DNA from: an uncultured Porphyromonadaceae bacterium | Lineage (GTDB): Bacteria > Bacteroidota > Bacteroidia > Bacteroidales > Muribaculaceae | NCBI GenBank assembly: GCA_902462525.1 | Contig: CABQCA010000019.1 | Location: forward strand, 1-23,820 | Reading direction: 5' to 3' | Length of the DNA: 23,820 nucleotides | Shown here: piece after piece, positions 1 to 8,150 of the stretch | Position numbering within the stretch: position 1 is the stretch's first letter | Layout of the letters: each line of letters begins with the position of its first letter | Notes under the pieces: generated by a model | What the model was told of the DNA's origin: nothing | The model's input: only the letters and a program-made list of their open reading frames with translations | Database searches by the model: none | Translations under genes and position numbers: made by a program

Positions 1-204
1 AAAACACTAACCGGACTGGCTCCTATCGAATTTATCAAAGAAATGCGTATCAAGCGGGCCACGCAATTAATAGAAACCGGAGAGTTTAATATGACGCAGA
101 TTTCATATATGGTCGGTATTAATGATCCACGTTATTTCAGTAAATGTTTCAAGGCGCAAGTTGGAATGACGCCTACGGAGTATCGGGATAAAGTGGGAAG
201 ATAA
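1..204 (+). CDS. AraC-family DNA-binding domain, C-terminal fragment (probably of a hybrid two-component regulator)
   Basis: The frame is open from the first base and ends in TAA at 202-204, so only about 67 C-terminal residues are present. They match the second helix-turn-helix half of an AraC domain: LAPIEFIKEMRIKRATQLIE, then the hallmark region around ISYMVGINDPRYFSKCFK and the closing MTPTEYR. In Bacteroidota this domain usually closes a hybrid two-component sensor that activates an adjacent polysaccharide utilisation locus, and the genes that follow are of that kind. Assignment to a hybrid sensor is inference because the sensor part lies outside the window. It converges on the lipoprotein gene, with a terminator between them. 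Confidence 0.88.
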   Translation, partial: KTLTGLAPIEFIKEMRIKRATQLIETGEFNMTQISYMVGINDPRYFSKCFKAQVGMTPTEYRDKVGR

Positions 205-208
205 TAAG

Positions 209-239
209 AAAGGCTATCATTTATCTGATAGCCTTTTTT
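209..239 (+). terminator. Rho-independent terminator of the AraC-type regulator
   Basis: A perfect 11-bp stem (209-219 with 226-236, AAAGGCTATCA/TGATAGCCTTT) encloses a 6-nt loop and runs into a tract of six T (234-239). It starts 5 bases after the regulator stop codon. On the opposite strand the stem is followed by a weaker T-rich run, so it may also end the convergent lipoprotein transcript. Confidence 0.9.
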
Positions 240-276
240 ATTCAATATGTCTTTTCTGACATTCTACTCTCTTTTA

Positions 277-1887
277 TTATTCTGTCCAGCGAGGGTCACC
301 AATGCTGCTTGGGAATAAGGCATCTATAATTTTGAAGTTTCCTTCTTCCGGATTTTCAAAAACTTCTGTAGATGGCTTATCATATTTGGTTACGTCACCA
401 AGAGTGCTATGGAATGTCATGTCATTGGTACCATAAACTTTCTCGATAGTCAGGCTAAGATTAGCAGCTGCATTTGCATTATGAGCTTTTCTATTGCTTC
501 CACCATTAGCCAAGATTGTATTTTTGATAGCTAAAGACATGCCTAGGGTATTTTTATCTCCCAGTTCTAACATTGCTTTTGAACCTCCCCAGCCGTACAT
601 CGTACAATAATCGATGGAGAAAGAAGCAGCATTTCCTGCATAGAAGATGCGTCCTTGTGGTTTTATCAAGGTACTATTAGTTATTTCAGTAACAGGAATT
701 TGGGCAACCGTTGATTCTTTATAAGCAAACATATCTCCGCTACAACCATTGATAATAGATTTGTTTACACTAACTTTATTAATTTGGATGCTTATACCTT
801 CTTTGGCTCTTACTAATGATTTAGAGTTACTAATCGTACAGCTTTCTATTAATAAAGTGTTGATATTGGTTGATATATCATCTGTCATATCTGCACCTTT
901 TTGAAGATTAAAGAAATAATCTCCTTGTGCATCAACATTTAAATTATAGAAACGTACCACATCTTTGTTGCCTAAAGTCAAAATAGTCTTAGTTGTCATT
1001 GTTGCCTGTTCAGCTCCGCCACTTGCTCCCCAGAATACGATTGATGTAACAGCTTCAGGTACAATGACAGTTTTACTGAATGTGATTGCTGTAGAATGTG
1101 GTACAACTAGAACTACATTTCCACTTTGTGCAGCAAGTACCTCGTTTGGATCATCGGCAGCAGTAAGATATACAGGTGTGTAACCATCCGGGAAGTTTTC
1201 TGTAGTTTGGAATGATTTCTCACCTCTTAATATATCTTCACCGTTAACAGTATTGTATATACCGATAGTGTATGTGGTAGAAGCTGCCAGATCTGTAAGT
1301 TGATAACTACCTTCTGCATTCATTTCCGCAGAAATTGGAATGTTTGTTACTGCTGAAGTCTCTGGGTTCGTCAGTAAGAAGTGGGTTACGCTCTGATTCT
1401 TTTTCCATGTGATAATGGCAGTAGAACCAGTGATGGTTGAGATCTCCTCAATTAATTGTTCTGTCTTGGTCTTAAAGCTTGTATTTTCCGGATATACCCA
1501 TTTGGAAGGTGAAGCTGTTTCAGAGCATGAACGGATACGAATATAATAACTGGTATTTGCATCCAATCCTTCAATAGTGTACGGAGAGCTTTTTATACTC
1601 TTATCCTCTCCGAAGATAACAGATCCTTCCTGATAATTTTCAGCTGTAAGTTCAGAAGTATTCACTTCAATGATATAATAATCAGTATTGATTGTATTAT
1701 TCCATATAACTTCAGCATCATTGATGCTAGGGCTGACTGCCAGTTTAGTACTACGGAACAGACGATTATAGGCACTATCTGTTTCCCAATCATTTGCCTT
1801 CTCACACGATGAAAGCAGTACGGTCAGGGCTATAAAAAGCCCTGATAAAACCGTGTATTTTGTTGATTTGATAAAATTCATGTTCAT
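277..1887 (-). CDS. Surface lipoprotein with fibronectin-III-like and DUF4957/DUF5123-type domains
   Basis: This 536-residue protein has a lipoprotein signal peptide ending in LTVLLSSC (lipid-anchored Cys28), so it is probably carried to the outer membrane surface. Residues about 45-140 and 140-230 look like fibronectin-III-type repeats (for example TSYYIRIRSCSE and STTYTIGIYNT). The remainder is rich in short beta repeats typical of a parallel beta-helix, and the C-terminus ends in GDPRW, as I remember for DUF5123 proteins. Such proteins sit behind SusC/SusD pairs in plant-polysaccharide, often pectin, utilisation loci and are thought to bind glycan. It follows the SusD gene by 32 bases and is the last gene of that operon. 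A second ATG two codons in is an equally good start. The exact ligand cannot be read from the sequence. Confidence 0.8.
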   Translation of the reverse strand: MNMNFIKSTKYTVLSGLFIALTVLLSSCEKANDWETDSAYNRLFRSTKLAVSPSINDAEVIWNNTINTDYYIIEVNTSELTAENYQEGSVIFGEDKSIKSSPYTIEGLDANTSYYIRIRSCSETASPSKWVYPENTSFKTKTEQLIEEISTITGSTAIITWKKNQSVTHFLLTNPETSAVTNIPISAEMNAEGSYQLTDLAASTTYTIGIYNTVNGEDILRGEKSFQTTENFPDGYTPVYLTAADDPNEVLAAQSGNVVLVVPHSTAITFSKTVIVPEAVTSIVFWGASGGAEQATMTTKTILTLGNKDVVRFYNLNVDAQGDYFFNLQKGADMTDDISTNINTLLIESCTISNSKSLVRAKEGISIQINKVSVNKSIINGCSGDMFAYKESTVAQIPVTEITNSTLIKPQGRIFYAGNAASFSIDYCTMYGWGGSKAMLELGDKNTLGMSLAIKNTILANGGSNRKAHNANAAANLSLTIEKVYGTNDMTFHSTLGDVTKYDKPSTEVFENPEEGNFKIIDALFPSSIGDPRWTE

Positions 1888-1919
1888 GAGATCAATTATT
1901 GAATGATATTCATAATTTA

Positions 1920-3917
1920 TTAGAAGCTATAAGAGTTCTCTATGTAACCGTTGGCATCCGAGATAGTTTTGGAGCCTATCGGTAATAGATGTCTATTTTT
2001 GATTGTAGCATTTAAACCACTGCTGATATCATCTGCATACTCAAGATTTAAATCATTGGTTGTTTTACTGGTATCTGCTACTCCCTTCTTCCATTCATAG
2101 TTGGTTCCCCAACCGGTAACATATTCATAACCTGCAGTTTTAGCAGCTTCTTTCACTTTATCTGGATCTTCAAGGTCTCTAAGCTCATTAGGAATTTGTT
2201 CAGTACGCCAAGTGATACTATTCATATCAATAGAATACGGATCATCTGTCTTCATTTTATAGAAGATAAATTTGGGAGCAGTCTCAATCATAGCTTTGTA
2301 GTCTGCTCTGAATTGATCCAGTTTTTCGGAAAGTGTTCCCCAACGTATCAGGTCATATTTGCGAACACATTCACCTGCAAACTCCCATGCGCGTTCTTGG
2401 TCAAGGGCTTCCATGAAATTGTTTCGGGCAGATGCTTCGATTGCAGTTTTAGCAGCATTTTGAGCAGCAGTGTCAAAGGCACGAATATGTACTTCTGTTA
2501 AAGCTTCAAGTGCAGTTTTTGTAGTGGTACCATTGGGATTGCTGCCTTCTAATCCATACAAGTTATACATCACTTCAGCATACATTAATAAAATATCAGA
2601 ATAACGCATAACTACCCAGTTAATACCTGGAGCCCACTTCTGGTCTGTATTTTGTGCCAGAGAGATGATCGCATCATCCATTTTACGAATGTCCCATTTT
2701 GCTACATAGGCACTGAAAGGAGCGTTAGAAAGCAATGTCTCTTTTATCACAGCTTTATTGTCTACTGTCGTTTGTTTTAATTCATAGTAAGCACATGTAA
2801 TATCTCTACGGCTGTCGTTATTATCAAAAGATAAAATATAAGAAGCTGTAAGTCTGATATTACCACTGCTATTACCTTTTGCGCCATATTTGTTGCTGGC
2901 ACCATTGATACGAACTCCGGTACTGTAACCCATTTCACCAGATCTACCTAATCCGTGAGCTACCTCATATAGATTTTCATAATATTTGGTATCCAGTGTC
3001 CGTTTATTGATTAAATCCCATTGGTTTTCAAAAGATGGATTCAGTTTATGAACTTGTTTGCTTACTACAATATCCAAATGTGCTAATGCACGTTCGTGTA
3101 ATTTTTGAACTTCAGCTACAGACGGACATTGAGTAGGGAATTGTCCGTCGCTGCAAGTCGGATGATTTCTATAACCTGCTTTTGCCTGTTCGCGAATACT
3201 ATATCCGGCACGTGATAAAGCGATACGGGCAAATAGACCGTGTGCAAAGCCAGCAGTGGCATGTTCCGTTGTATATCCATCTTCACCTGCCCATGGAAGA
3301 TAATTGGCAGCTTCGTCCAGATCATCTAACAACTGGTCTAAAATAATATCCCGGTCTGTTTTTGCTGCATACATGTTAGAACCATCAGGTTGGGTAGGCT
3401 CAAAGCGCATCGGAACATCTCCGTAATTCTTAACTATATCATAATATACCATTGCACGCATGGTTAATGCTTCTCCTAAATAACGGAGCATTGGTTTACG
3501 GGTGGTAGTTCCTTCTGCTAACAAGTCACTATTACGAATACCGTCAATAACGATATTGGCATTCTCAATAATAGCAAAACATCTTTCCCAGTTCGTATCG
3601 AGTTTATCCCATCCTTTGCTTAGATAGTAATTCCCTAATCCTCTTTCTGAATTTTGATGAACTTCCGATTGCTTGGTTGCATTTGCCAGTTCAATATCCG
3701 TATTATTACCGAAATTGATAGGAATACGGGAACCATAAGTGTGGTCGTATGTCAAATCGGCATATACCTTGTTTAACGCCTGTTCTGTATACACAACGGA
3801 GTTAAAAACATTTTCTCCTTTCAACTCCGAAGGGGATGACTGGTCGAGAAAGTCACTGCATGAAAGCAAGCTGAACAATCCGGTTCCTAGTAATACTAAT
3901 TTTATATAAGTTTTCAT
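1920..3917 (-). CDS. SusD/RagB-like glycan-binding outer-membrane lipoprotein
   Basis: The 665-residue product begins with a lipoprotein signal peptide (LLGTGLFSLLSC, Cys20) followed by SDFLDQSSPSEL, the typical start of SusD proteins. Family features follow: FNSVVYTEQALNKVYADLTY near residue 40, a repeat-rich helical middle including YLGEALTMRAMVYYDIVKNYGDVP, WVVMRYSDILLMYAEVMY near residue 435, and QERAWEFAGECVRKYDLIRWG near residue 525. SusD proteins lie on the outer face of the outer membrane as the lid of the SusC channel and capture oligosaccharides for import. The gene lies 26 bases behind the SusC fragment, the normal susC-susD order. Length is somewhat above the usual 500-600 residues but within the family range. 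The specific glycan is unknown. Confidence 0.95.
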   Translation of the reverse strand: MKTYIKLVLLGTGLFSLLSCSDFLDQSSPSELKGENVFNSVVYTEQALNKVYADLTYDHTYGSRIPINFGNNTDIELANATKQSEVHQNSERGLGNYYLSKGWDKLDTNWERCFAIIENANIVIDGIRNSDLLAEGTTTRKPMLRYLGEALTMRAMVYYDIVKNYGDVPMRFEPTQPDGSNMYAAKTDRDIILDQLLDDLDEAANYLPWAGEDGYTTEHATAGFAHGLFARIALSRAGYSIREQAKAGYRNHPTCSDGQFPTQCPSVAEVQKLHERALAHLDIVVSKQVHKLNPSFENQWDLINKRTLDTKYYENLYEVAHGLGRSGEMGYSTGVRINGASNKYGAKGNSSGNIRLTASYILSFDNNDSRRDITCAYYELKQTTVDNKAVIKETLLSNAPFSAYVAKWDIRKMDDAIISLAQNTDQKWAPGINWVVMRYSDILLMYAEVMYNLYGLEGSNPNGTTTKTALEALTEVHIRAFDTAAQNAAKTAIEASARNNFMEALDQERAWEFAGECVRKYDLIRWGTLSEKLDQFRADYKAMIETAPKFIFYKMKTDDPYSIDMNSITWRTEQIPNELRDLEDPDKVKEAAKTAGYEYVTGWGTNYEWKKGVADTSKTTNDLNLEYADDISSGLNATIKNRHLLPIGSKTISDANGYIENSYSF

Positions 3918-3943
3918 ATATGTATTTCCTTTCTATTTATGGG

Positions 3944-4639
3944 TTAGAATGTAACATTAATACCCCCTACAAATGAGCGGCTTTTGGGATATGCAGAATA
4001 ATCTACGCCCGGAGTCATTGGAGTACTGCGGCGTGTATCTACTTCCGGATCTGCTCCCGAGTATTTTGTGAAACAATACAAGTTGTAACCAGTCACGTAG
4101 ATACGTACGTTTTGCATAAACATTTTGTTTACGAAAACTTTAGGTAATGTATATCCGATTGAAATGTTATTGACACGCAGGAAAGAACCATCTTCTACTG
4201 CCCAGTCAAGTAATGGCATTTCTGTGATTGAACCTGGATTATACATGGAAGCTCCGGCATTTATTTCATTTAAGCGATTAATAGTATAATCAAGCCCATT
4301 ACTCTTGATATATGAACTTTTCAGCATGTTTTCTCCTGTTGACGGATCAATCCAGGAATAACGGTTAGCTAATGTAAAGTTATCATTTAAATTCCATCCT
4401 TTTTTAGTATCATTGTAGTAACTTGAACCTAACTTGGTTGCATTCACAATCTTGTTACCAAGAGAGTAATTGAAGAAGGCTGATAAATCAAAGTTCTTGT
4501 AACGCATGTTTATACCGAAACCACCGGTAACAGTTGGAACAGTATTTCCTAGACGTTTCTTCGTAAATTTACCATCTTCATCAGCTTTCAGTTTTAGTGA
4601 GCCCGGACCAAAATTGTTATATTTAATCAGTTCTGTCGG
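3944..4639 (-). pseudogene. SusC/RagA-like TonB-dependent receptor, 3' fragment only
   Basis: The frame encodes about 230 residues that match the C-terminal end of SusC-type receptors: NTVPTVTGGFGINMRYKNFD, a run of amphipathic beta strands (FLRVNNISIGYTLPK, NVRIYVTGYNLYCFTKY), the conserved DPEVDTR, and a terminal Phe (GGINVTF) as expected for an outer-membrane barrel. The family is about 1,000 residues, so the plug domain and most of the barrel are missing. Reading upstream, the frame meets TAG at 4640-4642, inside sequence that belongs to the neighbouring DUF4301 gene. The first ATG in frame is at 4507, but translation from there would give only a useless barrel fragment. The SusC-derived sequence starts at roughly 4620-4635. 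Identity is certain; whether the truncation is biological is not. Confidence 0.9.
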
Positions 4640-4642
4640 CTA
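4615..4642. other. Fusion junction between a SusC fragment and a 3'-truncated DUF4301 gene
   Basis: Two minus-strand genes are both broken here. The DUF4301 frame leaves its family pattern just after IKNIDNVVADR and takes its TAA stop (4623-4625) from sequence that reads as SusC in another frame. The SusC frame is lost within about 20 bases in the other direction. Base composition changes visibly from AT-rich (left) to GC-rich (right). I see no transposase, terminal inverted repeat or target-site duplication. Either a recombination or deletion joint, or an assembly chimera. Confidence 0.75.
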
Positions 4643-5519
4643 CGACATTATCGATATTTTTGATGAATACTACGGCTGAATCGATGTCGTTGAGATTCTC
4701 GATGAGAGCGCCGTGGCCGCCGGGACGGAACACGAGTTTGCCCTCTTCCGTGCGGAAGAGTTCGTTGTCGGGAGTCACGGCGATAGTGTCGGTCGATGGT
4801 TTTTGTTCCGACAGCGATATGTCGTAGTGTACGCCGAAACGTTTTTCCATGGCCGGAACTGCCTTTGCGAGCTTGGCTTCGAAAAGCTTGCGGTGGTCTG
4901 CCGATACGGTGAAATGCAGCTTCACCACTCCGTGGCTGTTGGCGGCTGTCTGGGCGCCTTCGGCAAGTTGTTCTTCGAGGGCGGTGCGGGTGCTCCCGTC
5001 TTCATATTTATGGAAAGTCAGCAGGGCCTTGGGCAGACCGCCGTAGTTCATGCCGTCGGGCAGAATGATGGTGCCGACGAGTTCTTTGAAGCGGCCTTCG
5101 CCGGCAAGTTCTGTCGGCGTTTTGCCGTAAAGGCGGATTGTGGCGGCTTCGAGGTTTTTGTAGAAAGCGAAGTCGCCGATATGTTCAACAAGCTGTGCCA
5201 CAGGGCTGCCTTCGGCCGGAACCGATTCATTGCCGTTCACAAAAGCGAATAGTGCTTTGAACATACGTGAAGCAGCACCCGAGGCGGGCACGAATTTCAG
5301 AACGTCGCCGCCGTCGGCAAGAAAGCGCTCCCAGCGTGCAAGGCATGCCGCTTCGACGTCAGGGTCGACCGGGGTGATGCCTTTGCCTACCGACGAAGGC
5401 GAATCTATTTTGAGATAGGGAAAACCTGTGCGGAAGCTTTCGAGCTGCGCTTCAACGCGTTCCTGACTTATGCCCTTGCTTTTTAGCTGTTCAAGGTCGG
5501 CCTGTGTGAATGTTGCCAT
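4623..5519 (-). CDS. DUF4301 family protein, 3'-truncated
   Basis: The 298-residue frame starts with MATFTQADLEQLKSKGIS and carries strong DUF4301 patterns: LKFVPASGAASRMFKALFAF near residue 75, FHKYEDGSTRTALEEQLAEG near 170, and SLSEQKPSTDTIAVTPDNEL followed by FRPGGHGALIENLNDIDSA near 235-280. From memory, DUF4301 proteins of Bacteroidales run to about 500 residues and continue well past the IKNIDNVVPDR region, exactly where this one ends, so roughly the last 200 residues are absent. The phosphate-loop-like PASGAASRM and RPGGHGAL patterns suggest a nucleotide- or sugar-phosphate-binding enzyme, but the function is not established. The start at 5519 fits a good promoter at 5554-5585. Confidence 0.85.
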   Translation of the reverse strand: MATFTQADLEQLKSKGISQERVEAQLESFRTGFPYLKIDSPSSVGKGITPVDPDVEAACLARWERFLADGGDVLKFVPASGAASRMFKALFAFVNGNESVPAEGSPVAQLVEHIGDFAFYKNLEAATIRLYGKTPTELAGEGRFKELVGTIILPDGMNYGGLPKALLTFHKYEDGSTRTALEEQLAEGAQTAANSHGVVKLHFTVSADHRKLFEAKLAKAVPAMEKRFGVHYDISLSEQKPSTDTIAVTPDNELFRTEEGKLVFRPGGHGALIENLNDIDSAVVFIKNIDNVVADRTD

Positions 5520-5553
5520 CTTGCGTTATCTGTGTTTTAAGTGTTTCAACACC

Positions 5554-5585
5554 CAAAAATACGCAAAAACTCGTTCACTTGCAAA
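5554..5585 (-). promoter_or_regulatory. Bacteroidota-type promoter of the DUF4301 gene
   Basis: On the minus strand a TTTG box (5582-5585) is followed after exactly 20 bases by TATTTTTG (5554-5561), matching the primary sigma consensus TTTG, N19-21, TAnnTTTG. The start codon lies about 35 bases downstream. Confidence 0.8.
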
Positions 5586-5631
5586 AATTTCTTTGTTACC
5601 GTCTTCCGGCAAAGTTTGCAGACTGGCTGCA

Positions 5632-6633
5632 TTATAATGAATTATAGCCTTCAGGCACAGTGGCGTTGTCGATTTTCCATACGCCGTCGGCGTCGACCAT
5701 GGTAAATATAGTAGATCCTTCGTGTCCCATGTCGCTCCAGTATACGGTCACTGTATTGCCTGAGCCGGGAACGACTGACATCACTTTCGACTCTGAGTTA
5801 TCGCCGTCCTGCATTCCTGACCTTAACAGCCATGTGGCATAGTCGGCGCTGTCGTAGCTGTTGGCTCGTTTCAGGCGGTTAAGGAAGCCGGCAGTACAGA
5901 TTTCCGATAATCTGAAATTCGGGTCTTTGACGGTATGGAATACATCGTTGGCATAGAGCTGCCTGATTTTGGATTCTATCGTCGGGAACTGCTCTATAAA
6001 ATCGGATTCGCCGCCCCTGATATAGACTGCGCCGGGTTCCTGGAATGTGATTCTCACGGAGTAAGTCAAGCGACATTTTTTAGGCTGCCTATATTGTACT
6101 CTGAATTTTGGGAAAGAGCTGACGAGCCTTAAAGCCTCGGCGTTTACTTTCTCATTTTTACTTGCGTTTCTTATTATTTTGGGCTCGGTGACAGTTCCAT
6201 CGGGCTGAACGTAGAACTGAACGAATATTTTTTCGGATCCTTTGAATCCTTCGGGAATCCGGATGTTTGCATCTATCCATTCTTTGAGTTTGCCGTTTCC
6301 GCCGGGAAACTCACATCGTGGTTCGAGGTATGGAAACAGACGACTCGTTTCTGCTTTTAGCTGAGCGAGATATTCGGGCGATACAGTGAAGAACGCCGCT
6401 CGATTTCCGTACTCGTCATTCTTTACTTCAAAGCTTTGAATGGAATCTGTCTTTACTGAATCAATATCCACAGCAAGCCATTCGTTATTGAAGTAATAGA
6501 ACACCGTTTTAGTATCCTGCTCTGTAAGAGGAAACTGAATTTCACGGATAATGCTGTCGGTGCCGTAACAGTCCTGTGCAACAGCCGGCCAGGCTTGTGC
6601 GAGAAGCAATGAAATAATTATTAGGTTCTTCAT
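5632..6633 (-). CDS. Secreted TonB C-terminal domain protein (energy transducer TonB-like, no membrane anchor)
   Basis: I place the start at 6633 (MKNLIIISLLLAQAWPAVAQ, a classic signal peptide), giving 333 residues. The longer frame from 6663 would begin inside the probable promoter (-7 box at 6661-6668). Residues about 108-198 form a TonB C-terminal domain: CEFPGGNGKLKEWIDANI, then VQFYVQPDGTVTEPKIIRNA, then AEALRLVSSFPKF and a closing strand YSVRITFQ. The last about 120 residues form a second domain ending in WKIDNATVPEGY that I cannot name; it resembles small periplasmic domains of the DUF3828 kind (weak impression). It lacks the transmembrane helix and proline-rich linker of real TonB, so it probably acts free in the periplasm. 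No operon partner is evident; the GH28 gene ends 84 bases upstream. Confidence 0.8.
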   Translation of the reverse strand: MKNLIIISLLLAQAWPAVAQDCYGTDSIIREIQFPLTEQDTKTVFYYFNNEWLAVDIDSVKTDSIQSFEVKNDEYGNRAAFFTVSPEYLAQLKAETSRLFPYLEPRCEFPGGNGKLKEWIDANIRIPEGFKGSEKIFVQFYVQPDGTVTEPKIIRNASKNEKVNAEALRLVSSFPKFRVQYRQPKKCRLTYSVRITFQEPGAVYIRGGESDFIEQFPTIESKIRQLYANDVFHTVKDPNFRLSEICTAGFLNRLKRANSYDSADYATWLLRSGMQDGDNSESKVMSVVPGSGNTVTVYWSDMGHEGSTIFTMVDADGVWKIDNATVPEGYNSL

Positions 6634-6660
6634 TTCCTGTGGTATTGTTTTGTTCGGCGG

Positions 6661-6668
6661 CAAAGATA
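6661..6668 (-). promoter_or_regulatory. Probable -7 promoter element of the TonB-C protein gene
   Basis: TATCTTTG on the minus strand matches TAnnTTTG, 27 bases before the ATG at 6633. No TTTG box is found at the usual 19-21 base spacing, so this is a partial match. Confidence 0.5.
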
Positions 6669-6716
6669 GCTAAAAAAAATGATTATAAGGAGATTCTGTG
6701 TTAGAAAACGCCGGGA

Positions 6717-8141
6717 CTAACGAAATGTCACAGGTTCGCCTGTGACAGCTGTCACGTCGAGCATCACGGTGGCGGGGCGGTAGTCGTGGCAGCGTGTTCG
6801 GACAGTAACGTTTCTGAAGGTGATGTTGTCGGCGTGGCGCACGAAGAAGCCCCACGCCGGCAGTTCGCCGAACATGTGGAATTCGGGATACGAAGCTTCG
6901 TTTTCGGGAACGCTGTCGTAGCGGTACGGCGCTATGTAGCCCATGCCTTTCGTGCCTCCGTCCGGATAGGTGATGTCGATGTTTTCGAGGATTACGTTTT
7001 CGATCCGTGCGCCGGGAATACCTGTTATGCTGCTTGGAAAGGGGTTGTGGATGGTGTTTATATCAGGCCCGCGGAGATCGTAGCCGGAATCAGGGCGCCC
7101 CTCGGGAATTTCGCAGCGCAGATTTTTCACTGTCACATTGCGGAATGCTCCGGGCCGGTCGCCGCGGCGGTGGCCGAGGCGCATGAAGATAGCGTTGCCG
7201 GTATTGACGGCTTCCACAGAATCGACGACAACGTTTTCGAGCACGGCGCCGTCGACGCTCTCAAGGGCAATGGCCGAGCGGAAGGTGTCCTCGACGCGTA
7301 TGTTGCTGATTCTTATGTTTCTGAAGCCGCCGAACGATTCTGTGCCCATCTTGATGGCGTTGGCCGAGCTGCGCACGCGGCAGCGGCGTATCGTTATGTC
7401 GTCGTTTGCCGATGCCGGATCGAACGATTTCAGTACAATCCCGTCGTCGGCCGAGTTGATGTCGCAGTTTTCGATCAGCACGCGGCGGCTGTCGGCGATG
7501 TCGATGCCGTCGTTATTCCAGTAAGCTCTGTTTTCGAAGTCTACGTCTCTGATTGCGACATCGGTGCAGCCGTTGAGCGAAAGACCCCACGCAGCCGATG
7601 AGCGCAGTCGGATATTTTCTATCGTCAGGCTGTCGACGCCGTGCAGGTCGAGCAGTTTCGGGCGCAGCGACGGGCGCATGCGGCGGTAATTGTATGTAGG
7701 GTCGACACGGACACCGGTATGATGCAGGCTGTCGATGGCGAGGGCTACTTCGAGCCCGCGGCCGTCGATTGTTCCTGGGCCGCTGATGCTTACGTTTCGT
7801 ACGTCGGACGCCACGATGAGTCCGAACATTCCGGCGCGACCCTCGCCGAGGTTGGCGGCATTGTCGCCGGCATATCCGTCGTAGTCAAACGGATTGAGAC
7901 TGCCAAGCAGGCGAGCGCCTGCTTCGATGTGCAGAGTTACGTTGTCTTTCAGCACAATAGTTCCGCACACAAAGTCACCTCCGCCGAGCGTCACACAGCC
8001 CCTGCCTGCCTCCGATACCGAGTCGACAGCCGCCTGCACCCGCTCCGTCTGCAGCCCCTCGCCAACTGGCGCCACCCGTACGGCAATCGCCTGAGCGACG
8101 GTCGCCGTTATCAACATTGGCAAAAGAAGAGATTTTCTCAC
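6717..8141 (-). CDS. Glycoside hydrolase family 28 protein (polygalacturonase-like)
   Basis: The 474-residue product has an N-terminal signal peptide (about residues 1-20) and a parallel beta-helix rich in repeats such as LTIENIRLRSS and VLIENCDINS. GH28 motifs appear in order: NNDGID at 209-214 with the catalytic Asp211, SADDGI at 230-235 with the Asp pair 232/233, GTESFGG at 266-272 where the family often has GHG, and RNIRISNI at 274-281 in the place of RIK. GH28 enzymes hydrolyse alpha-galacturonide bonds in pectin or rhamnogalacturonan by inversion, here presumably in the periplasm. Length is normal for the family. The start lies only 9 bases behind the stop of the nuclease-like gene, so it may be transcribed from the promoter at 9978-10009, an odd pairing. 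Precise substrate is unknown. Confidence 0.9.
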   Translation of the reverse strand: MRKSLLLPMLITATVAQAIAVRVAPVGEGLQTERVQAAVDSVSEAGRGCVTLGGGDFVCGTIVLKDNVTLHIEAGARLLGSLNPFDYDGYAGDNAANLGEGRAGMFGLIVASDVRNVSISGPGTIDGRGLEVALAIDSLHHTGVRVDPTYNYRRMRPSLRPKLLDLHGVDSLTIENIRLRSSAAWGLSLNGCTDVAIRDVDFENRAYWNNDGIDIADSRRVLIENCDINSADDGIVLKSFDPASANDDITIRRCRVRSSANAIKMGTESFGGFRNIRISNIRVEDTFRSAIALESVDGAVLENVVVDSVEAVNTGNAIFMRLGHRRGDRPGAFRNVTVKNLRCEIPEGRPDSGYDLRGPDINTIHNPFPSSITGIPGARIENVILENIDITYPDGGTKGMGYIAPYRYDSVPENEASYPEFHMFGELPAWGFFVRHADNITFRNVTVRTRCHDYRPATVMLDVTAVTGEPVTFR

Positions 8142-8150
8142 GGTCGGCTT

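Noticed and set aside
209..239. Terminator read as belonging mainly to the lipoprotein gene on the minus strand
   Set aside because: The T-tract is clearly stronger on the plus strand, 5 bases after the regulator stop; on the minus strand the run is short and interrupted.
4600..4660. Insertion sequence or transposon end at the SusC/DUF4301 junction
   Set aside because: No transposase, inverted repeats or target duplication are visible on either side.
6634..6663. Longer N-terminus for the TonB-C protein (MPPNKTIPQE)
   Set aside because: It would begin within the probable -7 box, and the signal peptide starts cleanly at the internal ATG at 6633.
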